NCBI RefSeq assembly: GCF_003387475.1 | Contig: NZ_QUNO01000012.1 | Span: 1 to 64,000 of the forward strand | DNA from: Kutzneria buriramensis | Lineage (GTDB): Bacteria; Actinomycetota; Actinomycetes; Mycobacteriales; Pseudonocardiaceae | Length of the DNA: 64,000 nucleotides | Direction: 5' to 3' | Shown: one piece after another, positions 41,751 to 49,756 of the stretch | Numbering within the stretch: the first letter of the stretch is position 1 | Layout of the letters: every line of letters starts with the position of its first letter | Translations under genes and position numbers: made by a program | Notes under the pieces: model-generated | The model's database searches: none | What the model was told of the DNA's origin: nothing | The model's input: only the letters and a program-made list of their open reading frames with translations

Positions 41751-42318
41751 CCAGGAGGAGCGCACCCGCTCCACCCGGTCCGCCCTGACCGCCGCCGCCC
41801 GGACGCTGTTCGCCGAGCGGGGCTACGCCGCCGTGTCCACCGACGAGATCGTGCGCGCCGCCGGCGTCACCCGCGGGGCCCTCTACCACCACTACGCCGA
41901 CAAGCAGGCCCTGTTCCGGGACGTGTTCGAGCAGGTGGAGGCCGAGATCACCGCCGAGGTCGAGGCCGCCACCGCCGGCGCCCCCGACCACCTGGCCGCC
42001 ATGGCCGTCGGCGTCACCAGCTACCTCGACATCTGCCAGCGGCCCGAGGTCCTGAGCATCTGCCTCACCGACGCGCCCGCGGTGCTCGGCTGGGCCGGGT
42101 GGCGGGAGATCGAGGCCCGCCACGGCCTCGGCGTGATCACCGCCATGCTCACCTCCGCCGTCGCCGCCGGTCTCGTCGTCGCCCCGTCCGTGCCGGCGCT
42201 GGCCCAGCTCGTGCTCAGCGCCGTCACCGAGGCCGGCGTCATGATCGCCAACGGCGCCGACCGCGACACCGTCCAGCAGGCCCTCACCACGCTGCTGCTG
42301 GGTCTGGTCGCGCGCTGA
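41737..42318 (+). CDS. TetR-family transcriptional regulator
   Basis: A 193-residue repressor. The DNA-binding part is TRSALTAAARTLFAERGYAAVSTDEIVRAAGVTRGALYHHYADKQALFRDVFE (about 12-65), a close fit to the TetR consensus. The ligand-binding helices follow. GTG at 41737, starting within the hydrolase gene. The perfect palindrome at 40890-40912 in front of the operon is its likely binding site. The inducing ligand may be the hydrolase substrate. Confidence 0.9.
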   Translation: MPRRSQEERTRSTRSALTAAARTLFAERGYAAVSTDEIVRAAGVTRGALYHHYADKQALFRDVFEQVEAEITAEVEAATAGAPDHLAAMAVGVTSYLDICQRPEVLSICLTDAPAVLGWAGWREIEARHGLGVITAMLTSAVAAGLVVAPSVPALAQLVLSAVTEAGVMIANGADRDTVQQALTTLLLGLVAR

Positions 42319-42400
42319 CCGTCCGGCGATTCCGCTCTGCCGCTCCGGCGCGGCATGCGATGCTGTGGCGGCGCGAGGCTCGTAGGCGAAAGGGACGCGA

Positions 42401-42793
42401 GTGACCACCTGGACCGACGTGATCAACTATGTCCGGACCCGGCACGAGGTGCTGGAGGACACCGGCTCCTGGCTGCGGTTCCGGCTGGAGTGCGAGGGCG
42501 ACCGCACGCAGCAGGTCGCCGTGCACCACGTCCCCGACCTCGACGGCGTCGAGTGGCTGGAGATCTCCTCGCCGGTCGGCCGCGCCGACGCCATCGACCT
42601 GCGCCGCCTGCTCGAACTCGCCGGCGAGGCCACCATCGGCGGCGCCGCCGTCGTGGACGGCGTCGCGCTGCTCAAGCACGTGGCCCCGCTGGAGGACCTC
42701 AGCGTCCTCGACGAGTTCGCGCGCCCCCTCGAGCTCCTCGTCAACCGCGCCGACGCGCTGGAGCAGGAACTCACCCACGCCGACGAGTTCTGA
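42401..42793 (+). CDS. YbjN-like / secretion-chaperone-fold protein
   Basis: A 130-residue cytosolic protein with an alpha-beta-beta-alpha layout (WTDVINYVRTRHEVLEDTGSWLRFRL, QQVAVHHVPDLDGVEWLEISSPVG, AVVDGVALLKHVAPLEDL, DEFARPLELLVNRADALEQEL). This resembles YbjN and type III-secretion-chaperone-like folds common in actinobacteria, of no settled function. GTG start at 42401 follows GAAAGGGAC. It is upstream of, and in the same direction as, the PopR-like regulator. Confidence 0.65.
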   Translation: MTTWTDVINYVRTRHEVLEDTGSWLRFRLECEGDRTQQVAVHHVPDLDGVEWLEISSPVGRADAIDLRRLLELAGEATIGGAAVVDGVALLKHVAPLEDLSVLDEFARPLELLVNRADALEQELTHADEF

Positions 42794-42810
42794 GTTCTGC
42801 CGGGAGCGGA

Positions 42811-42837
42811 ATCGGTGCCGCCGGGTGCGGCACCGAT
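42811..42837. promoter_or_regulatory. Perfect palindrome upstream of the PopR-like gene
   Basis: ATCGGTGCCGC and GCGGCACCGAT form an 11-base-pair inverted repeat with a five-base spacer, 14 bases before the ATG at 42852. It could be an operator for the regulator gene or the terminator of the preceding gene. A looser dyad, TTCTGCCGGGAGCGGAA, lies just before it and resembles the TCTGCC half of the PopR box. Confidence 0.5.
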
Positions 42838-42851
42838 GCCATCGTGACCCC

Positions 42852-43157
42852 ATGGCGGACATCCTTCAGTTCCCGCGCAGGCGCACCCCGGAACCGCTGT
42901 GGCGCGAGGCCCTCGGCCGAAGCCTGCGCGCCGCCCGGGAACAGCAGGGCGGCCGCCTCGTCGACGTCGCGGAGCGCGCCGGCATCTCGCCGCAGTACCT
43001 GTCCGAGATCGAACGGGGCCGCAAGGAGCCGTCGAGCGAGATGATCGCCGCGGTCACCGGCGCGCTCGGCATCGAGCTGGCCGACCTGCTCGCCGAGATC
43101 TCCGTCGGCGTCCGTCAGCACACCAGGCCGGCCGGCCCCGTGCTCATGGCCGCCTGA
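42852..43157 (+). CDS. PopR/ClgR-like activator of clpP genes
   Basis: A 101-residue XRE regulator whose helix-turn-helix [59 protein letters not shown] closely follows the ClgR/PopR pattern ([15 protein letters not shown]). It ends in two alanines (LMAA); in Streptomyces lividans PopR the terminal alanines are the signal for ClpP-dependent degradation. It lies tail to tail with a clpP pair, its expected target, overlapping the distal clpP by 14 bases. Start ATG at 42852 gives a short leader before the motif. Confidence 0.82.
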   Translation: MADILQFPRRRTPEPLWREALGRSLRAAREQQGGRLVDVAERAGISPQYLSEIERGRKEPSSEMIAAVTGALGIELADLLAEISVGVRQHTRPAGPVLMAA

Positions 43158-43746
43158 GCTGCGCGGGTTCCAACACCCGGTCCGCCAGGCCGTACGCCAC
43201 CGCGCCCGCCGCGTCGAACACCCGGTCGCGGTCGGTGTCGTGCCGCAGTTCCTCGACGCCGTGACCGGTGTGCGCGGAGAGGATCTTCTCCAGCTGGGTG
43301 CGTACCCGCACGACCTCGTCCGCCTGGAGGATGAGGTCCGGGATCGTGCCGCGTCCCTGCGCCGCCGGCTGGTGCAGCACCACCCGTGAGTGCGGCAGCA
43401 CCGTCCGCCGACCCGGCGCGCCCGCCGCCAGCAGCACCGCGCCGGTCGCCACCGCCTGGCCGACGCACGTGGTCGCGACCGGCGCCGTGACGAAGCGCAT
43501 CGTGTCGTACAGCGCCAACATCGCCGACGGGTCGCCGCCCTCGGAGTTGATGAACAGGTCGATCTCCTGGTCCGGATTCTCCGCGTTGAGGAACAGCAGT
43601 TGCGCGATCAGCGCGTTGGCCACGCCCGAGTCGATCGCCGTGCCCAGGTAGACGATCCGCTCCGACAGCAGGTGCGAGTAGATGTCCATGATCCGCTCGC
43701 CGCCCGCCACCCGGGTGATGACGTTGGGAATCGTGTACGTGCTCAT
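43144..43746 (-). CDS. clpP: ClpP-like protease subunit lacking the catalytic serine
   Basis: A 200-residue ClpP homologue. [43 protein letters not shown] and [11 protein letters not shown] are typical; His125 and Asp174 of the triad are present. The serine segment, canonically GQAASMGA, reads GQAVATGA: Ala100 takes the place of the nucleophile, so this subunit should be inactive alone. The ATG overlaps the stop of the upstream clpP by four bases, implying paired synthesis and a mixed ring like the Streptomyces ClpP3/ClpP4. Its stop region overlaps the PopR-like gene. Confidence 0.88.
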   Translation of the reverse strand: MSTYTIPNVITRVAGGERIMDIYSHLLSERIVYLGTAIDSGVANALIAQLLFLNAENPDQEIDLFINSEGGDPSAMLALYDTMRFVTAPVATTCVGQAVATGAVLLAAGAPGRRTVLPHSRVVLHQPAAQGRGTIPDLILQADEVVRVRTQLEKILSAHTGHGVEELRHDTDRDRVFDAAGAVAYGLADRVLEPAQLRRP

Positions 43747-44357
43747 GCCTTCGCCCCCAGTCCCAACGCGTGCGTGCGGACCGGCACCACCTGGTCGAGG
43801 CTGTCGACCACCCGGTCGATGAAGCCGTACTCCAGGGCCTGCTCGGTCGTGAACCACCTGTCGTGCAAGGAATCCGCGAAGATCCGCTCCAGCGGCTGGC
43901 CCGTGTCCTCCGAGACGATCCCCAGCACCGTGTCCCTCGTGTAGCGCAGGTCGTCCGCCTGAACCTCCAGTTCCACCGCCGAGCCCCCGATGCCCGCAGA
44001 CCCTTGGTGCATAAGGATCCTGGCGTGCGGTAGCGCGAACCGCTTGCCCGGTGTGCCCGCCGACAGCAGGAACTGCCCCGCGCTGCACGCCAGTCCCAGC
44101 GCCAGCGTCGCCACGTCGCACGGCACCAGCCGCATCACGTCCCGGATCGCCAGCATCGACGGCACCGAGCCGCCCGGTGAGTGGATCCACAGCGCGATGT
44201 CCTTGCGTGGATCATCGCTCGCCAGCGCCAGCATCTGCGTGGCCAGCACCGTCCCGTTGTCGTCGTCCAGCACACCGTCCAGCACCAGCACCCGCTGGTC
44301 CAGGAACCGGTCTCGGAGTCGGTGGTCGAACAGCCGTGGCCCGTCGTCGTTCGTCAT
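43743..44357 (-). CDS. clpP: ClpP protease subunit with intact triad
   Basis: A 204-residue Clp[43 protein letters not shown] is the family opening. The triad is intact: Ser92 in GLACSAGQF, His117 in [11 protein letters not shown], Asp166 in [10 protein letters not shown]. It resembles the ClpP4-like partner of a second, non-essential ClpP set in Streptomyces rather than the main ClpP1P2. No clpX or clpC gene is in the window. First gene of a two-gene operon with the serine-less subunit; a PopR-like box lies 42 bases upstream. Confidence 0.9.
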   Translation of the reverse strand: MTNDDGPRLFDHRLRDRFLDQRVLVLDGVLDDDNGTVLATQMLALASDDPRKDIALWIHSPGGSVPSMLAIRDVMRLVPCDVATLALGLACSAGQFLLSAGTPGKRFALPHARILMHQGSAGIGGSAVELEVQADDLRYTRDTVLGIVSEDTGQPLERIFADSLHDRWFTTEQALEYGFIDRVVDSLDQVVPVRTHALGLGAKA

Positions 44358-44398
44358 GCCCCGACCATCCCGCGCTCGCGGCCGTGGCGGATCCCTTT

Positions 44399-44413
44399 GC
44401 TGCTGTCAGCAGA
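44399..44413 (-). promoter_or_regulatory. PopR-box-like site upstream of the clpP pair
   Basis: Reading on the minus strand, TCTGCT-GAC-AGCAGC (44413 to 44399) is nearly the TCTGCC-N3-GGCAGA box reported for Streptomyces PopR, and CTGCTG-A-CAGCAG inside it is a perfect palindrome. It is 42 bases upstream of the clpP start, a plausible activator site. With a PopR-like gene adjacent, this supports a direct regulatory link. Confidence 0.6.
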
Positions 44414-44580
44414 TTCGCCCACAGCGAGCACCCCGCCCGGGCAACCCTCGCGGTGCCCGAGCGTCTGTGTAATTGCGGGGAGCGAAGCGCCGGCGGCTTT
44501 GCGGAATTACCGACGGCCAATCCCGCTTGCCGAGCTGAACGTGCATTGACAGGGATGGGTTATCACCTATAGGGGGAGAC

Positions 44581-45687
44581 ATGTTCTACGGCAGTCTGGT
44601 CAGGCGTGGCCTCATCGCGGCGACCGCGGGGGCGGTGATCGCGGGCCCGTTGCTCGGGGCCGCGACCGCGTGGGCCGACACCGGCACCGGCAGCATCGCC
44701 GGCCTAGTCTGGTTCGACCGCAACTCCGACCACCGGCAGGACAACGGGGAGCCCGCGTTCGGTGCGTCCACCGTCACCGTCACCGATGTGGCCGACGGCA
44801 CCAGCACCACGATCACCACCGACATGATCAAGGGCACGTACGCGCTCGACGGCTTGAAGCCGGGCGTGTACGAGGTCAGCGGCGCCCAGGCCGGCTACGC
44901 CAGCACCACCGCGCCCGCGGTGTGCGTGACGGTGCCGGCGGGCGGCCGGGCGACGGCCGACTTCGGGATCCGGGGCGGCACGATCGTCGGGAAGGCGTGG
45001 GTCGACAGCAACGGCGACGGTCTCCGCCAGCCAGGCGAGCCGCCGCTGGCCGGCGTCAACTTCACCGCCTACGAACCGAATCTTCGGCACAACAACGCGG
45101 CCGCGAGTGACGCGTCCGGGAATTACGCGATCCAGGACCTTCCCGCCGGCAGTTACCAGCTTTCGGCCGGCACGCCGGATCCGACCTACGGGCTCACCCG
45201 ATCCGGTGGGGATTCCGCCTTCGATCCGCTGACCCAGTCCGTCGGCTCTCCGGTTCGGGTCGACACCGGCCGGCGTATCAACCCGATCGACGCCGGTTTC
45301 GTCGAGGCCCACCTCGACACCGCGATCACCGCGCTCACCGTGCCCGACCAACTGCACGTGGGCGATCAGGTCAGCATTGCCGTCGACGCGGCCAACCTGA
45401 GCGACGCCGCCGAAATCCTCAACGGCTCGGTCGCGTTCCCGACCGGAATCACCCCCGTGTCAGCAACCGCCACTGGCGGCCTGCCCGCCGCCGTTTCCGG
45501 CCAGTACGCCTCCTTCGGCTCCTTCAATTCCTTCGTCGCGCCCCACACCACCGTGCACGTCACGATCGTCGTCAAGGTGACCGGCGCGTTGAGCAACGCC
45601 ACCATCACCGCCAACGCCACGAAGTTCGCCGGCGACATCAACCCCGCCAACAACACGTTCACCCAGCAGGTAAGCACCATCGGCTGA
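44581..45687 (+). CDS. Secreted SdrD-B / Cna-B-like repeat protein
   Basis: A 368-residue exported protein. Signal peptide (MFYGSLVRRGLIAATAGAVIA, cleavage after AWA near 32). Two SdrD-B/Cna-B-type domains follow (about 35-130 and 135-240), both showing GSIAGLVWFDRNSDHRQDNGEPA or GTIVGKAWVDSNGDGLRQPGEPPLAGV with Asp-rich calcium-type loops. The end (about 245-365) is a DUF11/CARDB-like beta domain (VNLSDAAEILNG, NATKFAGDINPANNTF). No sortase motif or membrane anchor. AGGGGGAG precedes the ATG. Probably an adhesive or surface-associated matrix protein. Confidence 0.82.
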   Translation: MFYGSLVRRGLIAATAGAVIAGPLLGAATAWADTGTGSIAGLVWFDRNSDHRQDNGEPAFGASTVTVTDVADGTSTTITTDMIKGTYALDGLKPGVYEVSGAQAGYASTTAPAVCVTVPAGGRATADFGIRGGTIVGKAWVDSNGDGLRQPGEPPLAGVNFTAYEPNLRHNNAAASDASGNYAIQDLPAGSYQLSAGTPDPTYGLTRSGGDSAFDPLTQSVGSPVRVDTGRRINPIDAGFVEAHLDTAITALTVPDQLHVGDQVSIAVDAANLSDAAEILNGSVAFPTGITPVSATATGGLPAAVSGQYASFGSFNSFVAPHTTVHVTIVVKVTGALSNATITANATKFAGDINPANNTFTQQVSTIG

Positions 45688-45816
45688 ACCCGCTAAATCC
45701 GCGGTCCGCGCACCGGCACGCCGATGTGCGGACTGCGGGACCTAGCCTCCTACTCGGCGGCCTCGACAAGGATGTCCTCAGGGTCGGGCCGACCGTTAGG
45801 TAGCAACCCGACCTGC

Positions 45817-45857
45817 ACGCGAAACGGCCCTCGACTGAGTCGAGAGCCGTTTCGCGT
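45817..45857 (-). terminator. Terminator after tRNA-Arg
   Basis: ACGCGAAACGGC (45817-45828) pairs with GCCGTTTCGCGT (45846-45857), and the inner CTCGAC-TGA-GTCGAG adds six more pairs, making a long hairpin with one mismatch. It begins 12 bases after the 3' end of the tRNA gene on the minus strand and so is its likely terminator. Confidence 0.75.
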
Positions 45858-45868
45858 GTCCTGTGATG

Positions 45869-45940
45869 TGCCCCCGGCAGGATTCGAACCTGCGCACCCG
45901 CCTCCGGAGGGCGGTGCTCTATCCCCTGAGCTACGGGGGC
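45869..45940 (-). tRNA. tRNA-Arg, anticodon CCG
   Basis: The minus strand folds into a complete cloverleaf of 72 bases: acceptor GCCCCCG/CGGGGGC, D arm GCTC...GAGC, anticodon stem CCGCC/GGCGG with loop CTCCGGA (anticodon CCG, reads CGG), T arm GCAGG-TTCGAAT-CCTGC. The discriminator is A and CCA is not encoded. The variable loop is four bases. A hydrolase reading frame extends through it on the plus strand but is not used here. Confidence 0.95.
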
Positions 45941-46009
45941 CCGTTGCTCAACGTGGAGAAGCCTACAGCATGGCGCGGCGTGGTTTTGCACGGCCTACCG
46001 TCTATCGGC

Positions 46010-46747
46010 GTGGAGGAGACGATCACGGCGGACGGGCTGCGGCTGGCGGTGTACGGGGACGGCGATCCGGGGAAGCCGACCTTGGTGTTGGTGCACGGGT
46101 TCCCGGATACGGCGAGGGTGTGGGATCCGCTGGTCAGACAGCTGGCGGACCGGTTCCACGTGGTGCGCTACGACGTCAGAGGGGTGGGCGGCTCGCAGGC
46201 GCCGGCTGACGAAGCCGGCTTCCGGATCGAGCAGTTGGCGGACGACGTGCTTCGTGTGGCGGAGGCCACAGGGGAGCGGGTTCACCTGGTCGGACACGAC
46301 TGGGGAGCGGTGCAGGGGTGGCGGGCGGTGTCGGAGCGGCCGGAGCTCTTCGCGTCCTTCACGGCGATTTCGGGCCCGGATCTGGGCCACGCGGGCCACT
46401 GGTACCGCAAGAACTTCCCGTCCAGGGCAACGGTGACCCAGCTGGCCCGGTCTTGGTACATGGCCTTCTTTCGGATCCCCAAGCTGGCGGATCTGTGGTT
46501 CGACAGCAACGGCCTGGCGCTGTACCGGCAGAACCTGGGACGCGGGCATGAGCCCAGGAGGATCACGACGAGGGTGTTGCAGATTGTCCCGACGCGGGAC
46601 AGGTACGTGACGCCGGCGCTGGCGGCGTCGGCGCGGGAGTGGTGTGGCGACCTCACGGAACGGCGGGCTCCGGCGGGACATTGGGTGATCCAGACTCATC
46701 CGGAGGTGGTCGCGAGCTGGATCACCGAGTTCGTGGCGGAAAGCTAG
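46010..46747 (+). CDS. Alpha/beta hydrolase, epoxide-hydrolase-like
   Basis: About 245 residues. LVHGFPDTARVWDPLV is the oxyanion loop with the HGFPD form of epoxide hydrolases, and VGHDWGAVQGW has Asp as nucleophile (about 100). His in PAGHWVIQTHPE completes the triad. The start is taken at GTG 46010, since upstream in-frame sequence runs through the tRNA gene; no ribosome site is visible, and a leaderless message is likely. Similar domains occur fused to short-chain dehydrogenases; here it stands alone. Confidence 0.8.
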   Translation: MEETITADGLRLAVYGDGDPGKPTLVLVHGFPDTARVWDPLVRQLADRFHVVRYDVRGVGGSQAPADEAGFRIEQLADDVLRVAEATGERVHLVGHDWGAVQGWRAVSERPELFASFTAISGPDLGHAGHWYRKNFPSRATVTQLARSWYMAFFRIPKLADLWFDSNGLALYRQNLGRGHEPRRITTRVLQIVPTRDRYVTPALAASAREWCGDLTERRAPAGHWVIQTHPEVVASWITEFVAES

Positions 46748-46759
46748 GCTTGCCTTATT

Positions 46760-46787
46760 GAACTTATGCGCATGTCGCTATATGTTC
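46760..46787. promoter_or_regulatory. Candidate metal-responsive operator before the CDF transporter
   Basis: GAACTTAT (46760-46767) and ATATGTTC (46780-46787) are an imperfect inverted repeat in an A/T-rich island, with ATGCGCAT (46766-46773) inside it. It lies 30 bases before the transporter start. ArsR/SmtB-type regulators of zinc exporters bind sites of this kind, but none is encoded nearby. Confidence 0.35.
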
Positions 46788-46817
46788 GACGGCGAGCCGG
46801 ACAGAAGGGGACAAGCG

Positions 46818-47720
46818 ATGGGGCACGGACACGGCCACGCCAGCGCGTCGGGTCAGCACGTGGGCCGGCTGTGGGCGGCCCTGGGCCTGGGCGCGACGTT
46901 CCTCGCCGTGGAGGTGGTCGTCGGCGTCACCACGGGCTCCCTGGCCCTGATCTCGGACGCCGCGCACATGCTCACGGACGTCGTCGGCATCGGACTCGCC
47001 CTGGCGGCAGTGATCCTGGCCGCCAAGAACCGCACGGACCAGAACCGCACCTTCGGCATGTACCGGGCCGAGGTGCTCGCGGCGCTGGCCAACGCGGTCC
47101 TGCTGTTCGCGGTCGCCGGCTACGTCCTGTACGAAGCGATCGAGCGCTTCACGGCCCCGCCGGAGGTGCCGGGCCTGCCCGTCGTCCTGACGGCGATCGT
47201 GGGCCTCACCATCAACGCGGTGGCCTTCCTCCTGCTGCGCGAGGGCGCGAAGGAGAGTCTGAACCTGCGCGGCGCCTACCTCGAGGTGCTCTCCGACCTG
47301 GTGGGCTCGGTGGGCGTCCTGATCAGCGGTCTGATCACGCTGACCACCGGCTGGCGCTACGCGGACCCGGTCATCGCGGTCGCCATCGGCCTGTTCGTGC
47401 TGCCCCGCACCTACGGCCTGGCCCGCCGCGCGCTGCGCATCCTCTTCCAGCACGCGCCCGAACGGGTGGACGTGCGGCAGCTATGTGTTGACCTCACCGC
47501 CCTGGACGGCGTCACCGAGGCCCATGACGTCCATGTGTGGACACTCACATCGGGCATGGAGGTGGCCTCCGCGCACCTCACCGTCGCCCCCGGCAGCGAG
47601 CCGGGCGACGTGCTGGTCAGGGCCCAGAAACTGCTGGCCGAGGACTATCGGCTGGAGCACGCGACGGTCCAGGTCGAGCCCCGCGAAGCCACCTCGAAGT
47701 GCCGTGACCTGAGTTGGTGA
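46818..47720 (+). CDS. Cation diffusion facilitator (zinc-type efflux)
   Basis: A 300-residue CzcD-like exporter. His-rich start (MGHGHGHASASGQH), six membrane helices, ALISDAAHMLTDVVGI in helix 2 and YLEVLSDLVGSVGVL in helix 5 carrying the metal-site Asp and His residues, and a cytosolic C-terminal domain (AHDVHVWTLTSGMEVASAHL). It is expected to export Zn(II), Cd(II) or Co(II) in exchange for protons. ATG at 46818 follows GAAGGGG; the earlier in-frame ATG at 46758 lies in the promoter region. Confidence 0.92.
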   Translation: MGHGHGHASASGQHVGRLWAALGLGATFLAVEVVVGVTTGSLALISDAAHMLTDVVGIGLALAAVILAAKNRTDQNRTFGMYRAEVLAALANAVLLFAVAGYVLYEAIERFTAPPEVPGLPVVLTAIVGLTINAVAFLLLREGAKESLNLRGAYLEVLSDLVGSVGVLISGLITLTTGWRYADPVIAVAIGLFVLPRTYGLARRALRILFQHAPERVDVRQLCVDLTALDGVTEAHDVHVWTLTSGMEVASAHLTVAPGSEPGDVLVRAQKLLAEDYRLEHATVQVEPREATSKCRDLSW

Positions 47721-47721
47721 C

Positions 47722-47739
47722 GGCACCCTTTCGGGTGTC
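47722..47739 (+). terminator. Terminator after the CDF gene
   Basis: GGCACCC-TTTC-GGGTGTC, a seven-pair hairpin with one G-U pair, followed by TTCT. It starts two bases after the transporter stop codon, so it should end that single-gene transcript before ssgB. Confidence 0.6.
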
Positions 47740-47819
47740 TTCTGTGAAAGCCGCGTGGGTATCCCGGCGGTGCTGCGTCCCACCTCTGTCACGGGTGATG
47801 ACGTGAGAGAGCGAAGGGG

Positions 47820-48248
47820 ATGGACGACATGGGCAACGACCGCAAGGTGATCACGTCGAGGGTCGACTTCGGCTTCCTGGCCGCGCACGACTTCCTGGTG
47901 CCGCTGGAGGTCGAGCTGCGCTACGACACGCTGGACCCGTTCGCGGTGGTGGCGGCATTCCGGCCGGGCCGCGACGACTGCGTGGAATGGGCCTTCGCCC
48001 GGGACCTGCTGGCCGACGGCCTGATCGGCGACGCCGGTGAGGGCGACATCCGGATCAGGCCGTCGGACAGCGATGTCGAGATGGTCGTGGTCGAGCTGCA
48101 CTCCCCGTCCGGCCAGGCCGTGTTCGAGGCCGCGGCCGAGGACCTCGCCGAGTTCCTGGACGAAACCTACGAGGTCGTCATGCCCGGCAACGAGCACCTG
48201 TGGGTCGACATCGACGACGAGCTCACTCGGCTGACGTCGATGTCGTGA
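47820..48248 (+). CDS. ssgB: SsgB-like sporulation / cell-division regulator
   Basis: A 142-residue SsgA-like protein. The segment LEVELRYDTLDPFAVVAAFRPGRDDCVEWAFARDLLADGL is highly characteristic, as are IRIRPSD and VVELHSPSGQAVFEAAAEDLAEFLDETY. SsgB recruits FtsZ to septum sites during sporulation in Streptomyces and is the most conserved member, being also found in Pseudonocardiales. Start at ATG 47820 or 47829. The 3' end overlaps the convergent permease gene by 26 bases. Confidence 0.9.
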   Translation: MDDMGNDRKVITSRVDFGFLAAHDFLVPLEVELRYDTLDPFAVVAAFRPGRDDCVEWAFARDLLADGLIGDAGEGDIRIRPSDSDVEMVVVELHSPSGQAVFEAAAEDLAEFLDETYEVVMPGNEHLWVDIDDELTRLTSMS

Positions 48249-49638
48249 GGTACTCCTCGTTGATCTCCTTCGGCCCGAACGGCCAGACCTGCTCGGCGCG
48301 GGCCCAGATGAGGAACGCGGCCACGCCGACGATCACCCAGGCGACCGACAGGATCTGGGACAGCGAGTCGGTCGAGTAGTACAGGAACGCCCAGCCGACG
48401 AACGCGATCACCAACGGCACCGGGTACAGCCACATCTTGTACGGGCGTTCGAGGTTCGGCTGGCGCCGCCGCAGCACGACCAGCGCGGCGATCTGCGCCA
48501 CCGACTGCACCAGCACGATGACGGCGGTGAGCGCGTTGATCACCACGGTCAGCGGGAACAGCGAGGCGATGGCCGTGATCACGCCCATCACCAGCAGACC
48601 CGCGGTGGGGAAGTGCCCCTTCGGGTGCAGCTTGGCGAACACCGGCAGGAACAGCTTGTCGCGGGCGGCCTCGTAGGGCACCCGCGAGCCGCCGAGCAGG
48701 CCGGCGAACACCGACGCGAACGCGGTGACGACGATCAGCGCGGTGACGACGTTGGCCACGCCCGCGCCCCACGAGGTCTGCACGGCCAGGGTGGCCACCG
48801 AGAACGACTTGGCGACGTCCTGCCACGGCACGGCGCCGAGGATGCCGATCTGGAGCAGCAGGTACAGGGCCATGATCGCGACGATCGACACGATGATCGA
48901 CCGCGGCAGCGTCTTGCCGGGCTCGCTCACCTCACCGCCCAGGTAGGCGCTGGTGTTGTAGCCGAGGTAGTCGTACACGGCGATGACCAGGCCGGCGCCG
49001 AGGCCGGTCCAGAACGCGCCGCCGCCGGCGAACGCGCCCGGCGTGAAGTCGAAGGCCAGTGCTGCGCTGAAGTGGGTGTAGGCGGCGACGATCACGGCGA
49101 GGATGCTGACCAGCATCACGCCGAAGAAGACCGTGGTGACCTTGGTGATGTCGCCGATCTTGCGGTACAGCAGGACGACCACCAGGGCGGTGATGACCAC
49201 GCCGACCACGTGTCCGAACGTGTTGACGGCGCCGGTGTCGTCCACCACCGCCGGCCACAGCACCCCGAGGTACTGGACGAGGCCGATGACGCCGGTGGAC
49301 ATGATCAGCGGGATGAACAACACCGCGGTCCACACGAACAGGAACGGCATCAGCCGCCCGGTCCGGTACTGGAACGCCTCCCGCAGGTAGATGTACGTGC
49401 CGCCGGCGCCGGGCATGGCCGCGCCGAGCTCGGCCCAGATCAGCCCGTCGGCCAGCACGATGATCGCGCCGATGACCCAGCCGAACATGGCCTGCGGCCC
49501 GTTCATCGCCGTGACCATCAGCGGGATCGTGAGGAACGGCCCGATGCCGCACATCTGCGTCATGTTGATGGCGGTCGCCTGCCACGGCCCGATCCGGCGC
49601 TCGAGGCCCGACTGCCCCTTCTGCGTGAACGTAGCCAC
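48223..49638 (-). CDS. APC-family amino-acid permease
   Basis: A 471-residue transporter with twelve predicted membrane helices: MTQMCGIGPFLTIPLMVTAM in helix 1 (the unwound Gly-Pro segment), GWVIGAIIVLADGLIWAELGAAMPGAGGTYIYLREAF in helices 2-3, and YDYLGYNTSAYLGGEVSEPGKTLPRSI, the typical loop after helix 6. It likely imports a neutral amino acid or amine. The GTG at 49638 has AGGGAGG five bases upstream. The operator-like dyad TTAGGAAAGGTTCTTAA lies just upstream of the start. Confidence 0.9.
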   Translation of the reverse strand: MATFTQKGQSGLERRIGPWQATAINMTQMCGIGPFLTIPLMVTAMNGPQAMFGWVIGAIIVLADGLIWAELGAAMPGAGGTYIYLREAFQYRTGRLMPFLFVWTAVLFIPLIMSTGVIGLVQYLGVLWPAVVDDTGAVNTFGHVVGVVITALVVVLLYRKIGDITKVTTVFFGVMLVSILAVIVAAYTHFSAALAFDFTPGAFAGGGAFWTGLGAGLVIAVYDYLGYNTSAYLGGEVSEPGKTLPRSIIVSIVAIMALYLLLQIGILGAVPWQDVAKSFSVATLAVQTSWGAGVANVVTALIVVTAFASVFAGLLGGSRVPYEAARDKLFLPVFAKLHPKGHFPTAGLLVMGVITAIASLFPLTVVINALTAVIVLVQSVAQIAALVVLRRRQPNLERPYKMWLYPVPLVIAFVGWAFLYYSTDSLSQILSVAWVIVGVAAFLIWARAEQVWPFGPKEINEEYLTTSTSAE

Positions 49639-49660
49639 GCCCACCTCCCTGGCTCTGGAA

Positions 49661-49677
49661 TTAGGAAAGGTTCTTAA
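49661..49677. promoter_or_regulatory. Near-palindromic operator TTAGGAAAGGTTCTTAA
   Basis: TTAGGAA-AGG-TTCTTAA is symmetric at six of seven positions. It lies 23 bases upstream of the permease start. I recall the very similar TTAGGAAAGTTTCCTAA type of site in front of carbohydrate and chitin genes in actinomycetes, where ROK or related repressors bind; the ROK gene at 50118 is close enough to be a candidate, by inference. Confidence 0.45.
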
Positions 49678-49756
49678 CATAAAGGCCGTGCGGGGGGAAC
49701 ACGCCGAGTGTGACTGCCGACGAAGTCGTGACCTGATCTTGCGGGAGACTGGCCCC

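Noticed and set aside
45863-46009. Upstream extension of the 46010 hydrolase through the tRNA gene
   Set aside because: The extension translates the tRNA-Arg cloverleaf (MMCPRQDSNLRTR), a well-known artefact.
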